Of a stretch of 27,995 nucleotides of DNA, positions 8,831 through 17,726 are shown piece after piece (position 1 is the stretch's first letter; the number at the start of each line of letters is the position of its first letter). The position numbers were made by a program, and so were the translations under genes. The DNA comes from a virus. Location: IMG/VR virus record IMGVR_UViG_3300049595_001665, positions 1-27,995 of that record. One strand, written 5' to 3'. The notes beneath the pieces were generated by a model. It was not told where the DNA came from, did not search any database, and saw only the letters and a list, made by a program, of their open reading frames with translations.

Positions 8831-9728
8831 AGACATACAAAAGGTACTTGATGCAGTTGATAATGGTTTGATTGACTTCAATGAAGCCATCCCTGCCATT
8901 CAAGAGCAGATTTACAGGCGTTTGTTGAGGTTTCAAAAGGAATTAATCGTACAAGGCGATACCATTACCAATTCAGCAAGGAATATCAAACTTTTATCCG
9001 ACCTCAAAACTGATTTGGAAAGCATTATACTTGATGACACTGATTATCTTGAAAGCGTTACTAAATTAGGCAAGTTGTATGAAAAGGTTGATACGTTAAA
9101 CAATAATTACTTTAAGGCATTAGAAAAGAAGTTTAAACCGCCAAAGGTATTAGAAGCTATACGTAAACAATCGGTTACGCTTATGGTTGAAAGCATGACC
9201 GAAAGCGGGTTAAACACATCGCTAATCACTCCGATACGTGAAATGATTATGACTTACACAACAACAGGTGGAAGCTACTCAAAGATGACAAAGGAGTTAA
9301 ACAACTTCATCAATGGCACTCCCGAAATCGATGGTGCATTGGTTAAGTACACAAAGCAGATTGCAACCGACTCAATCAATCAATACACGGCAACGGTAAA
9401 CAGCGTTATATCCTCGGACTTGGGATGGGAGTGGTATAGATATGTAGGCAGTAACATAAAGACAACACGCACGTTTTGTAAGGCATTGACACAAAAACAA
9501 TACTATCACATAAGCGAATTGCCAAAGATTATCAAAGGTAACTTTGAAGAATTTAAGGCAATGAAAGGACAGATATACGACCGAACAGGATTACCAGAGG
9601 GCATGTATGAGGACACGAACACAAGCAACTTCCCTGTTTACCGTGGTGGTTACAATTGCGGACATCAAGCATACCCAATACCAACAAGTTTAGTACCGAA
9701 AAACATTATCAATTCACTAAATAAATAA
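8817..9728 (+). CDS. Minor head protein (Mu gpF / SPP1 gp7-like)
   Basis: 303 residues from GTG 8817; no in-frame ATG lies near the start, so GTG inside the portal end is preferred. The protein is helical to about residue 130. It then enters the head-morphogenesis region: ITPIREMIMTYTTTG, a central ATDSINQYTATVN segment, TRTFCKALTQKQYYH, and a C-terminal FPVYRGGYNCGHQAYPI block with the spaced Cys and His residues usual for Mu F-like proteins. Such proteins bind the portal and act in head assembly or DNA injection. The location just after the portal supports the call. Confidence 0.82.
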   Translation: MSASKDIQKVLDAVDNGLIDFNEAIPAIQEQIYRRLLRFQKELIVQGDTITNSARNIKLLSDLKTDLESIILDDTDYLESVTKLGKLYEKVDTLNNNYFKALEKKFKPPKVLEAIRKQSVTLMVESMTESGLNTSLITPIREMIMTYTTTGGSYSKMTKELNNFINGTPEIDGALVKYTKQIATDSINQYTATVNSVISSDLGWEWYRYVGSNIKTTRTFCKALTQKQYYHISELPKIIKGNFEEFKAMKGQIYDRTGLPEGMYEDTNTSNFPVYRGGYNCGHQAYPIPTSLVPKNIINSLNK

Positions 9729-9731
9729 ACA

Positions 9732-10085
9732 ATGGAAACAAATCCGACACAAACAAAGAAGTACAAGTTACTATTAATTACTGATGCAAGGGGCAACAAA
9801 AAGCACGTGCCATCAAATCCATCAAACAAAAGTTTTTACAACGCTTACAAATCAACTTTGAGCAAAGACAAGCGTGAGAAGTACACGATTGAAGAAGTTG
9901 AACTAACAGTTGATGAAGCGGCAGAGATTGGAGTTGCAGAAGCACATGCCGAGAAGTACCCTGTGGTGCGTAAAGGTCAGCAAGCGCAGCAGTCGAATGA
10001 CATCGTTGCAATGTTATTAAAACAAAATCAAGAACTTGCCGAAAGATTGGCGGTTATTGAAGCTAAAAAAGGAGGAGCCAAGTAA
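9732..10085 (+). CDS. Small head-module protein with C-terminal coiled coil
   Basis: 117 residues. The N-terminal half (KYKLLLITDARGNKKHV, then a Lys-rich region) is compact and basic. A middle acidic helix (EEVELTVDEAAEIGVAEAHA) is followed by a Gln-rich linker and a short coiled coil (LLKQNQELAERLAVIEA) at about residues 93-110. It lies between the minor head protein and the scaffold and is coupled to a 19-residue microprotein by TAATG. An accessory role in capsid assembly is possible. I do not recognise the family. Confidence 0.6.
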   Translation: METNPTQTKKYKLLLITDARGNKKHVPSNPSNKSFYNAYKSTLSKDKREKYTIEEVELTVDEAAEIGVAEAHAEKYPVVRKGQQAQQSNDIVAMLLKQNQELAERLAVIEAKKGGAK

Positions 10086-10144
10086 TGCCAAAAGGAACAA
10101 AACCAACTAAACCACGTGGCGGGTGCTGCGGTGGAAGTCGTTAA
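10085..10144 (+). CDS. 19-aa Gly/Cys-ended microprotein
   Basis: ATG 10085 overlaps the previous TAA (TAATG), and the frame ends at TAA 10142-10144. The peptide is basic and Pro/Thr/Lys-rich at the start (MPKGTKPTKPR) and ends GGCCGGSR, with adjacent cysteines between glycine pairs. The tight overlap and the highly non-random composition suggest real translation. Function unknown; metal binding by the CC pair is only a guess. Confidence 0.45.
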   Translation: MPKGTKPTKPRGGCCGGSR

Positions 10145-10169
10145 TTAATCATTTAAAAAACATAACAAC

Positions 10170-11018
10170 ATGGCATTATTAGCTGAAATATTAGAACAAT
10201 TGTTGCCGAAAATCGGCATCGCACAAGGCACTGATGAGTTTAATTTAATCGTGCAAAACAAGGGAGTAGCGTTTGAAGTACCCGATAAGGTAAAGGAAGC
10301 ACTACCAACATTGCTTACAATTGATGAAGCGAAACACAATCCAACATTAAAAGCGCATTATTACGGTAACGCCCTTGACCCATTCAACAAAAAGGTTGAA
10401 ACGTGGCTAAAAGACAACGGTGTTAGTGAGGATGATGCAAGGGCAATAAGCGAAAACAAAAACACATTTGAAAAGATTGAAAGAGCAATCGCAGCCATTG
10501 CGGCTACGAAGCCACAAACAAAGTCGAATGATGCTGAATTGAAGCAGAAAATCAATGAACTTAACCAAATGCTATCACAACAACAACGTGAGCGTGATGA
10601 AGCGGTTAATAGCGTGCGTAATGAGTATGAGCAAAGGTTTACAGAGCAAGAAATCGATGCGATTATCGGTTCAAAACCATTGCCCGGTCAATTCGATGCA
10701 GATGTTGAACGTAGGATTGCACGTGAATTTTTGAACAAAAAGCTATCCGAAAAAAATGCAACTGTAAAAAGAATTGAAGGAAAATTAAAATTAGTTGCAA
10801 AAGATGATGAAAAAATGTTTATCTTTGACAACGGAAAGGAACTCGACCTTGACACTCTCACAAACATGGCCTTGGCCGACAATAAGTTTATAAAAGTAAA
10901 TGGCGCAGGAAGTCAAGCACAGCCGAAGCCGACACAAGGTGGTCAAACACCAAAACTTAACAACGCTGCCAACTCCGCAATGGCTGACATAGAGAAAGCA
11001 CTTGATGGCTTTAAGTAG
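10170..11018 (+). CDS. Capsid scaffolding protein candidate
   Basis: 282 residues directly before the major capsid gene. The protein is highly charged. After an N-terminal region (to about residue 110), a long coiled coil spans roughly residues 115-165 (NDAELKQKINELNQML and onward). A Lys/Glu-rich region follows, then a flexible Gln/Gly/Pro/Ala-rich linker (AQPKPTQGG) and a short terminal amphipathic helix (ADIEKALDGFK). A coiled coil, a linker and a C-terminal helix that binds the coat protein are typical of phage scaffolds. No protease motif is apparent. Confidence 0.7.
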   Translation: MALLAEILEQLLPKIGIAQGTDEFNLIVQNKGVAFEVPDKVKEALPTLLTIDEAKHNPTLKAHYYGNALDPFNKKVETWLKDNGVSEDDARAISENKNTFEKIERAIAAIAATKPQTKSNDAELKQKINELNQMLSQQQRERDEAVNSVRNEYEQRFTEQEIDAIIGSKPLPGQFDADVERRIAREFLNKKLSEKNATVKRIEGKLKLVAKDDEKMFIFDNGKELDLDTLTNMALADNKFIKVNGAGSQAQPKPTQGGQTPKLNNAANSAMADIEKALDGFK

Positions 11019-11042
11019 CAGCAATAAAAACAATAATTTACA

Positions 11043-12155
11043 ATGGCTTTAGGATATTGTCCCGCAATGCTTATGCACATGAAATTTGTGATAGGCGAAA
11101 ACGCTCCCGAGCATAAAGTTACTCCGAGCGGTTTATTACGTGCAACTTTGGAAAAAGGCGCACAAGCAACCCCAATTCAAGATGCTTTGTCTTTGGCAAA
11201 CACAGCAGGCCACATTAAGGACTTGCGCTTGAAGTATTACAACAGAACCGTACCTGCTCAAATGTCAACAAGCGACAACTGCGATGTTGATTTAGTACAG
11301 GCATACGATGAAGTTACCATCGACACAACTTCGATTGTGAAGTTTGGTTTACACTTTGATGATGCTACAATTGCACGTTACTGTGATGAAGCATCTGCAA
11401 CCGTTCAAATCGGTTCAGCACCAACACCATTTATGCAAGAACACCTTGCAGGTTTGATGGCCGCAATGAATGGATTTGTTGGTAAAATCGACCAAACTTT
11501 GTTAGGTCAAGTAGTATGGGGAACGAATGCCGTAACAGGCAACAACTCTTCTGTTACCGTTAACTTTAACGATGACAACACCGTTAACTTATTTAACGAG
11601 GGATGGACAAAAGTGCTATCCGATTATGCCGTTAACGAGGGAATGGGTAAGCCAATCGTAATTGGTAGCGGACTTGTGAACAGCGCAATGATACAAGCAG
11701 CAAACGGTGCAATGACACAGTATGCTCAATTGAACAACAACGCTGCCGCAGGTAACATTGAATGGTATCATGACCTTTATGCTGCATCATCATGGGGTTC
11801 AAACCAATTCGGAGTATTCCAACCAGGTACTTTCGGACTTGTTGAACTTGACCGTTACAGAGGTTTCCGTGCAAAGAAATTAGGCACATCAACCTTCTGG
11901 AACATGGCTGTTCCTTTGAACTTGCCGGGTGCTGATGGCATGTTAGGTATGCTTAACATCGACTTCCAATTAAAAGAAATCGATTGTCCGCAAGAAACAA
12001 CCGTTGGTTACGAAGAAACTACGCTTGGCGCAGGTTACTCATTAATCATGAGCAAGCGTTTTGCTTTGTGGCAAGTACCATCGGATGCTTACCAAGCAAC
12101 TGACCGTTTAACAGGCAACAATGGAAGTTTACGTTACACCGCAACTAACTCTTAA
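11043..12155 (+). CDS. Major capsid protein
   Basis: 370 residues from ATG 11043. The position after the scaffold candidate and before connector-type genes is the usual one. The size fits an HK97-fold coat protein. The sequence is even in composition, with many Gly, Asn, Thr and Ala, few Lys, and an aromatic C-terminal domain (NIEWYHDLYAASSWGSNQFG, then RYRGFRAKKLGTSTFWNM). Codon use looks more regular than in neighbouring genes, as expected for a highly expressed protein. I cannot verify the fold by eye. Confidence 0.78.
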   Translation: MALGYCPAMLMHMKFVIGENAPEHKVTPSGLLRATLEKGAQATPIQDALSLANTAGHIKDLRLKYYNRTVPAQMSTSDNCDVDLVQAYDEVTIDTTSIVKFGLHFDDATIARYCDEASATVQIGSAPTPFMQEHLAGLMAAMNGFVGKIDQTLLGQVVWGTNAVTGNNSSVTVNFNDDNTVNLFNEGWTKVLSDYAVNEGMGKPIVIGSGLVNSAMIQAANGAMTQYAQLNNNAAAGNIEWYHDLYAASSWGSNQFGVFQPGTFGLVELDRYRGFRAKKLGTSTFWNMAVPLNLPGADGMLGMLNIDFQLKEIDCPQETTVGYEETTLGAGYSLIMSKRFALWQVPSDAYQATDRLTGNNGSLRYTATNS

Positions 12156-12159
12156 TTGA

Positions 12160-13170
12160 ATGAGTTGCTTTGATGGAATTGTAAAACTTAAGGGTTGCTC
12201 AATTACAGAAGTGCCGCAGGCTGTTTATTCTTTGAACAGCCTGCCCGGCATTTCATTAAAATCATTTGAGCAAGTAGCGAATAGTGAGCAAGTAAATTAT
12301 ATTGGCGTATGGAATGCCATCAATGAGCGTGCCGAAGCACGTATTAAAAACCAAATCATTTCTGCAATGTCAACACGTTATGATATTAAACGTGTGCGTA
12401 GAACGGTATCGGTAACAGGCACTCCCGAAACGAATGCCATAAGTGATGATGTTTATAAGGGCATATTGTTTATGCAAGCATGGTCATTGAATGAGAATTG
12501 GGTTATTAGTCCATTTCAAACATTGCAAGTTGATAGAATATCATTTTATAAATCGGCCACAAACACGGCCACAACTGTTGATATTGAATTTATCAACTAC
12601 TTAACAAAGGAAGTATTATTCACAAAGACCTTAACAATGGCTGACTTGTCATTGGGTTGGAATGAAATCACTATATTAAAAGAATTTAATTGCGCTTTGC
12701 TTGGTATTGCGTTCACAGATACGGATATCAATGGAGTAAGCTACTTGACAACAGATGTCAATGCTAACTTTCAATCATGTTTTTATGATTGCTATGGGTT
12801 AGATGAATGCGGTTACATTTACGGCTTTGCAGAAAGCAACGGCAATTACGTTCAAAATAACACCATTAATAGTTTACGTGCAACAGTAACACTCGGTTGC
12901 TCATATAACGCTGCTGTATGCAACAATAGACTATTATTTGCCGAAGCATATTGGTATTTATTAGGCATTGAATTTTTAGAAGAACGACTTTACTCCGAGC
13001 GTGTGAACTTTTACACATCAATCAAACGTGAAGAAGCCAAGGAGTTAATTAATCTTTATAATGTACGTTATGAGGAAGCATTAAAGAACGCATTAGGTGG
13101 CTTAAAGTTTGAGTGTGATGCGTGTTTGGAGTGCAACAGTTTAGTACAAGTTTTTAGTCAAATACCTTAA
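12160..13170 (+). CDS. Structural protein with an LPGISLK motif
   Basis: 336 residues beginning four bases after the capsid gene. The N-terminus reads MSCFDGIVKLKGC and, near residue 30, SLPGISLKSFEQVAN, a pattern I recall from conserved virion proteins placed after the capsid gene in phages of Bacteroidota. The middle is beta-rich (residues 95-215) with a Cys cluster near FQSCFYDCYGLDECGYIYGF. The last 40 residues are helical and end in CDACLECNS. It may be a head-tail adaptor or a decoration protein. Function is inferred from position only. Confidence 0.6.
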   Translation: MSCFDGIVKLKGCSITEVPQAVYSLNSLPGISLKSFEQVANSEQVNYIGVWNAINERAEARIKNQIISAMSTRYDIKRVRRTVSVTGTPETNAISDDVYKGILFMQAWSLNENWVISPFQTLQVDRISFYKSATNTATTVDIEFINYLTKEVLFTKTLTMADLSLGWNEITILKEFNCALLGIAFTDTDINGVSYLTTDVNANFQSCFYDCYGLDECGYIYGFAESNGNYVQNNTINSLRATVTLGCSYNAAVCNNRLLFAEAYWYLLGIEFLEERLYSERVNFYTSIKREEAKELINLYNVRYEEALKNALGGLKFECDACLECNSLVQVFSQIP

Positions 13171-13610
13171 TGGAGATAACAAGCAACATACCATTCGTAA
13201 TTGGCACGATATTATCAAAGTTTCGTGAGTTGGATAACCCCGAAACAATATCACGTGCTGCTGCATTGGCTGTGTTGCCCGAGTTAAGAAATCGCATACA
13301 TGTTGAGGGATTGGACAGCAAGGGCGCAAAGATTGGCACTTATTCAAATTCATACATGAAAGTGCGCGAGCGTTACAATAGAACTGCCGATAAGAATGTT
13401 GTGGCATCATTGACACGTGAACTTGAAAATGGTTACACATTGAAAGCGACTGAAAACGGTTACACAATAGGCAACACATCACCAAGCAATGATGAGAAAA
13501 TTACACATTTAGAAGAAAAATATGGCGATATTTGGTTGCTTACCGAAAAGGAGCAAGATATTACACGTATAGTTGCAGAAGAAACTGCAATAGCATTGAT
13601 AAAATCATAA
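13170..13610 (+). CDS. Neck protein, HK97 gp10-like candidate
   Basis: 146 residues; ATG overlaps the previous TAA (TAATG). The central segment NRIHVEGLDSKGAKIGTYS, followed by Tyr and Arg residues, resembles small tail-completion proteins of the HK97 gp10 type, in which a short basic Gly-rich loop follows an amphipathic helix. It is the first of two small coupled genes before the tail-tube candidates, where head-tail joining proteins are usually encoded. The match is by pattern only. Confidence 0.6.
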   Translation: MEITSNIPFVIGTILSKFRELDNPETISRAAALAVLPELRNRIHVEGLDSKGAKIGTYSNSYMKVRERYNRTADKNVVASLTRELENGYTLKATENGYTIGNTSPSNDEKITHLEEKYGDIWLLTEKEQDITRIVAEETAIALIKS

Positions 13611-14161
13611 TGAATAATAAAGCAATCATAACCGAAATTGATAAGGCACTTGTTGCAGCTATTCAAATTGAGAATAGAAAGGCATTCGGCATGGCTGACT
13701 TTTATTATGATGGCGATAAAAAATACCCGGGCGTTATCGATGGCGAAAACATCATAAATCCATTCTTACAAGACCAATTTAAAATCAGTTGGTATCATAG
13801 AACCTCATCAAGTAGCTTCAATGCAATGGAGTTTGATTACGGTAACAAAATGGACAAGGTAGAGGAAACAACACCTGTTCAATTAATAATATTCACACGT
13901 GCATTAATCAACTTTGAAACAATCAAAGATTGGTTTGTAACTGCGCTTCCAAGTGTAATGAGTAAAGCAATATGTGAGAGTTTGCAGATATTCGGTTGCA
14001 CTATCGAGGTAACAAGTACAGAGATGAACAGCAATGTTGTATTCAAAGAAGAATGTACGGATGCCCAAGTGAGAGTTGGGGGTCAATATGGACTGATTGC
14101 AGTCCGATACACAATTAAATCAACATATCGTAGAGGTTGTCAAACTTTTTGCGATTGTTAA
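13610..14161 (+). CDS. Tail terminator / completion protein candidate
   Basis: 183 residues from ATG 13610, which overlaps the preceding TAA as TAATG. The reading frame extends further upstream to 13532, but that part overlaps the previous gene heavily, so the shorter start is preferred. The protein starts with an amphipathic helix (ITEIDKALVAAIQIEN) and ends in beta-like sequence with a CQTFCDC tail. Its position between the gp10-like gene and the tail-tube candidates matches that of tail terminators. I recognise no defining motif. Confidence 0.55.
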   Translation: MNNKAIITEIDKALVAAIQIENRKAFGMADFYYDGDKKYPGVIDGENIINPFLQDQFKISWYHRTSSSSFNAMEFDYGNKMDKVEETTPVQLIIFTRALINFETIKDWFVTALPSVMSKAICESLQIFGCTIEVTSTEMNSNVVFKEECTDAQVRVGGQYGLIAVRYTIKSTYRRGCQTFCDC

Positions 14162-14179
14162 ACTAAAAATTAATTAACT

Positions 14180-14722
14180 ATGGCTTACTATCCATCAGGT
14201 TGCGATACAAGCATCGCAGACCATATATGCGGAACGTGTGGCGTTGAATTATCGCGCGTTCGTTCAGTTGCATTCGTTAATAAGCAATACTATCCAACAT
14301 TGATAACAGATTTAGAAGATGTTGCATTGTGGAATGCCGGTATTGCTTCGGGCGATATTTACATTTACCCAGAGGTTCAAGGTGAATTTGATGGTGGAAC
14401 ACCAAACATGGGGCAAGGTTATGGAGATACAGAAGAGCAGCTAAACAGCTACACTTTTATGTTGACATTCAAAGACCCTAACTATGTTGGTAATCAACCA
14501 CACGCAAACACGATTAAGAACACACGCAACTTTCACGTAGCGTTTAGAAGCGAAACCGTGCTTGCAATCAGTGATGAACCTTGCACTATTGTGCCTAAAA
14601 ACCCAATCGCAAACGATTTGAAATTGGAGCGCACATGGGATTACGAGGTTAAGTGGACAAGCGAAAACTTCCCTGCTGAAGTTGAGTCACCATCAAGTGT
14701 GTTTACTTGTTATGTTCCTTAA
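14180..14722 (+). CDS. Tail tube protein candidate 1
   Basis: 180 residues beginning MAYYPSGC. It is paralogous to the next gene (14771-15364): both begin MAYYPS plus Cys, share a Cys-containing segment near residues 15-22, an R-V-R-x-V-A pattern at about 26-32, a GYG/GFGYSEE region near residue 85, a DPN/DPD-FYG-like element, and an R-N-[FY]-x-x-A-F motif. Small beta-rich proteins in this position are usually tail-tube subunits. Two copies could build the tube and a decorated or terminal form. The leader is A-rich (aattaattaactATGG). Confidence 0.65.
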   Translation: MAYYPSGCDTSIADHICGTCGVELSRVRSVAFVNKQYYPTLITDLEDVALWNAGIASGDIYIYPEVQGEFDGGTPNMGQGYGDTEEQLNSYTFMLTFKDPNYVGNQPHANTIKNTRNFHVAFRSETVLAISDEPCTIVPKNPIANDLKLERTWDYEVKWTSENFPAEVESPSSVFTCYVP

Positions 14723-14729
14723 CTAACAT

Positions 14730-14754
14730 GATTGAAACCCCGTAAGGTTTCATC
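14730..14754 (+). terminator. Intergenic hairpin between the paired tail genes
   Basis: TGAAACC at 14733-14739 pairs perfectly with GGTTTCA at 14746-14752 across the loop CCGTAA, and the stem extends by two further pairs with one bulged T. The T-tract after it is weak (ATTAATTT), so this is more likely a partial attenuator or RNA-processing hairpin than a full terminator. Confidence 0.5.
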
Positions 14755-14770
14755 ATTAATTTAACAAACA

Positions 14771-15364
14771 ATGGCATACTATCCAAGTAACTGCAACGAA
14801 ATACCAACGCATCAATCATGCACATGTGAGGCCGAAATGGGGCGCGTGCGTGGTGTTGCTTTGATACACAAATCGTTTTATAATCAAGTTGCAATTGACC
14901 CCGAAAACCCTGTTGTTTGGCAGGCAGGTGTCAACTTGGGCATGATTGTATTGTTGCCCGAAACCAATGGCGAATACAATGCCGAGCCGATAAATGGCCG
15001 TGGCTTCGGATATAGTGAAGAAACACTTGTGGCTTTGAAGCATGTTGTAACCTATCAAGACCCTGACTTTTATGGCAATATAAATCATTATAATGCGATA
15101 AATGGCAGTAGGAATTACTACATGGCATTCATCACAGAAACATTAGTACATTTAGCGCAAAGAACTTGTAATTTAACGGTAAACATGCCGATTAAAAACA
15201 GTTTAAAAGATGATATTTTGTACACAATAACGGCATCATGGACACATGATTTGATGCCAGAACAATATTTGAAACCCGATAATGTGTTTGTTTGCAACAT
15301 CAGCACAAATGTTTACGGTGCTTCATTTGACAATAGCTTTGATGACTCATTTGATATTCCTTAA
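14771..15364 (+). CDS. Tail tube protein candidate 2 (paralogue)
   Basis: 197 residues, similar along its length to the gene before it (MAYYPSNC start, ...RVRGVA..., GRGFGYSEE, YQDPDFYG, GSRNYYMAF). It differs in having a longer C-terminus with repeated FDNSFDDSFDIP-like acidic aromatic sequence. Divergence is strong enough to imply an old duplication. The two genes are separated by a hairpin that could set different expression. Function as tail tube or tail decoration is inferred from position and size. Confidence 0.62.
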   Translation: MAYYPSNCNEIPTHQSCTCEAEMGRVRGVALIHKSFYNQVAIDPENPVVWQAGVNLGMIVLLPETNGEYNAEPINGRGFGYSEETLVALKHVVTYQDPDFYGNINHYNAINGSRNYYMAFITETLVHLAQRTCNLTVNMPIKNSLKDDILYTITASWTHDLMPEQYLKPDNVFVCNISTNVYGASFDNSFDDSFDIP

Positions 15365-15366
15365 TT

Positions 15367-17571
15367 ATGGCGCAAAAGAACAGGGCGCAGATGCTCATAG
15401 ATATTACAAGTAACATTTTCAATAATGTTATTAATTATATCACAGGCCAAAACGCGCAGGATAGATTTGTAAACCTACTTGACTCATCACCGAATATTAT
15501 ATCCGATAAAGACCAAGCCAATGGTTATGTTGGACTTGATGGAAACGGTGCGATGTTTTCCTCTTATTACAACGAAAATATATCACGTGCTAACTTGCAA
15601 ACATTGCTTACTAATAATTTAGCAGTAGGTTATAAATTTTATCAAATTAACGATGCCGTTGGTGCAAGTAAAATCATATTGGTTTGCGCTGATAGCAATA
15701 TTACTTTATATCAATTCGGTATAGATGCCAACACAGGCGAAATTGGAACGTATGATATTGTTACCGATAGTTTCAACCCAATTGTAAGCACAGGCAATGC
15801 CAACATTGTTTACATTACAAATGCTGCTTTAATAACATTAGGTTCAACAAGCGGTATAAGTACAACAACGTTTTATGTTGTAACGAATGCCGCAGCAGGT
15901 CAATTATTGACAAAAGGCAAAACATCAACTACTATTGATGATGGTGTATTGAATTTAGATACAGGCGAAAGTGGCACGTATGTTTTAGCAACTGATACGT
16001 TTACGGTTTTCACCCCCGACTTACAACAAGTGTTAGATGCGGGGAGTGTAGCGACAGGCGAAATTAGGATTGATGATGGGGGAGGTGATGAAGTGCATGT
16101 TGCTGCAAGTTACGTGCGTATTATAAACCCATTAGGCGGTGCAGCTACTATCGCTTCACCAACATTAGACGAAACTGTTATTTTTGAACTGCCAGATAAA
16201 CCCGCAGGAACTCAAACCTTTGCAATGTTGAGTGATTTAACAAGTGGCGGTATCACAAAGGCAACGGCAGCGGGTACAGATACATACACAACAACAATAG
16301 TGGGCGTTACAGGTTATGCCGATGGCGATACCTACTTAATACGATTTACTAACGGAAACACAACGGCAGCAACGTTGAACATTAACACGCTTGGGGCAAA
16401 AACACTATACCGCAATAACGATGGTGCTTTGATTGGTGGCGATATATGGGATGGTGGCGAAATGCTTTGTATATTCAACTCAACTCTTAACGGTTTTCAA
16501 TGTATAGGTACTTCACCTAATAGCTTGTTTGCATACGTTACCAATGCTGAAACAAGCACTACAATTACCAAAGGGCAAGCGGTGTATGTTTTTGGTGGGC
16601 AGGGCGATAGAATTACAGTTAAATTAGCATCAAATCAAAGTGACACTACATCCGCTCAAACAATTGGTATAGTTGTAACATCAAGCATTGCAGCCAATCA
16701 AAGAGGCATTATAATTGTTCAAGGGCAGTTGGATGGGTTATCGTTGTTCCCTACATCAACTTGGGCAGATGGTGATTTTGTTTACTTGGGTGCAACAGCG
16801 GGAACGGTAACAAAGACAAAGCCATACGCACCCGACCATTTAGTTTATTTGGGTTACGTGGTTAAAGCAAGCTCAGGTTCGGCGGGGCGTATGTACGTGA
16901 AAGTGCAGAATGGTTATGAACTTGATGAATTGCATGATGTAAGTGCGCAAACGCCAAGCAATAAAGATGGGTTGTTTTATAATTCAACAACAGGTTTATG
17001 GACAGCAAGGCAAGTAGCAGCAACCGACATTGATGCGAATGTGAGCAATACCGAATTTGGCTATTTAGATGGTGTTACAAGTAACATTCAAACGCAGTTA
17101 AATTCATTGTCAAGAATTGCAAGTGTTGGTGATGGTACTGCGGTTACTGGAACAACTAATAATACACTATGTAAAACATTGACGTTATCAGCAAATGCAA
17201 GAGGGGCAAATGATGCTCCAATTGTATTTTTTCAAATTAAAAAAACAGGTACAGCAGGTGGTGCAACGGTTAGACTTTATTGGAATACAACTGCATCATT
17301 AACAGGGGCTATATTGCTTGCAAGCACAGGGTCAAACAATACTGCAACGCAATTTACAATTAGGCATTTAGGAATTGAAGTTGCTGATGGAACAGGCAAT
17401 GGAACACAAGTATTTAACGCAACAACTGCTGCTAATAATTGTTACGGTGCAGTTGCAGCAGCATTAACAACGGCTGCAATTAATTGGACTGTTTCGGGTT
17501 TCTTAATCGTAGCCATACAAAATGCTTCAACTGGCGACAGTTCAAATTGCAATATAATTTCTTTAACATGA
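15367..17571 (+). CDS. Tail fibre / receptor-binding protein candidate
   Basis: 734 residues, starting two bases after the previous stop. The N-terminal part (MAQKNRAQMLIDITSNIFNN) is helical. The rest is rich in Thr, Gly, Asn, Ser and Ala, with beta-type repeats. Near residues 520-580 is an ELDELHDVS...DGLFYNSTTGLW segment followed by TEFGYLDGVTSNIQTQLN, a motif common in phage fibre and appendage proteins. The last 150 residues form a distinct Thr/Ala-rich beta domain that ends in NCNIISLT and may be the receptor-binding tip. No chaperone gene is obvious; the next gene is only 52 residues long. Confidence 0.75.
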   Translation: MAQKNRAQMLIDITSNIFNNVINYITGQNAQDRFVNLLDSSPNIISDKDQANGYVGLDGNGAMFSSYYNENISRANLQTLLTNNLAVGYKFYQINDAVGASKIILVCADSNITLYQFGIDANTGEIGTYDIVTDSFNPIVSTGNANIVYITNAALITLGSTSGISTTTFYVVTNAAAGQLLTKGKTSTTIDDGVLNLDTGESGTYVLATDTFTVFTPDLQQVLDAGSVATGEIRIDDGGGDEVHVAASYVRIINPLGGAATIASPTLDETVIFELPDKPAGTQTFAMLSDLTSGGITKATAAGTDTYTTTIVGVTGYADGDTYLIRFTNGNTTAATLNINTLGAKTLYRNNDGALIGGDIWDGGEMLCIFNSTLNGFQCIGTSPNSLFAYVTNAETSTTITKGQAVYVFGGQGDRITVKLASNQSDTTSAQTIGIVVTSSIAANQRGIIIVQGQLDGLSLFPTSTWADGDFVYLGATAGTVTKTKPYAPDHLVYLGYVVKASSGSAGRMYVKVQNGYELDELHDVSAQTPSNKDGLFYNSTTGLWTARQVAATDIDANVSNTEFGYLDGVTSNIQTQLNSLSRIASVGDGTAVTGTTNNTLCKTLTLSANARGANDAPIVFFQIKKTGTAGGATVRLYWNTTASLTGAILLASTGSNNTATQFTIRHLGIEVADGTGNGTQVFNATTAANNCYGAVAAALTTAAINWTVSGFLIVAIQNASTGDSSNCNIISLT

Positions 17572-17726
17572 TAATATACAATTTAAAAGTAACAAGCAAC
17601 TACTTTGAGCAAGTTGATGATGTTGGATGCCATATCGAACTTGAACATTCAATTAGATATGTTTACCTTGCCGATACCGAATATAGAACAATGCAAGAAC
17701 TTAAAACAGCAGTTGAAACTTTATGA
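17568..17726 (+). CDS. 52-aa protein after the fibre gene, unknown
   Basis: ATG 17568 overlaps the fibre stop (ATGA), so I prefer it over an upstream start inside the fibre gene. The 52 residues contain a beta-like aromatic N-terminus (MIIYNLKVTSNYF) and a helical end (EYRTMQELKTAVETL). It is coupled to the holin-like gene that follows by a second ATGA. Unknown function; a fibre or lysis accessory is possible from context. Confidence 0.6.
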   Translation: MIIYNLKVTSNYFEQVDDVGCHIELEHSIRYVYLADTEYRTMQELKTAVETL

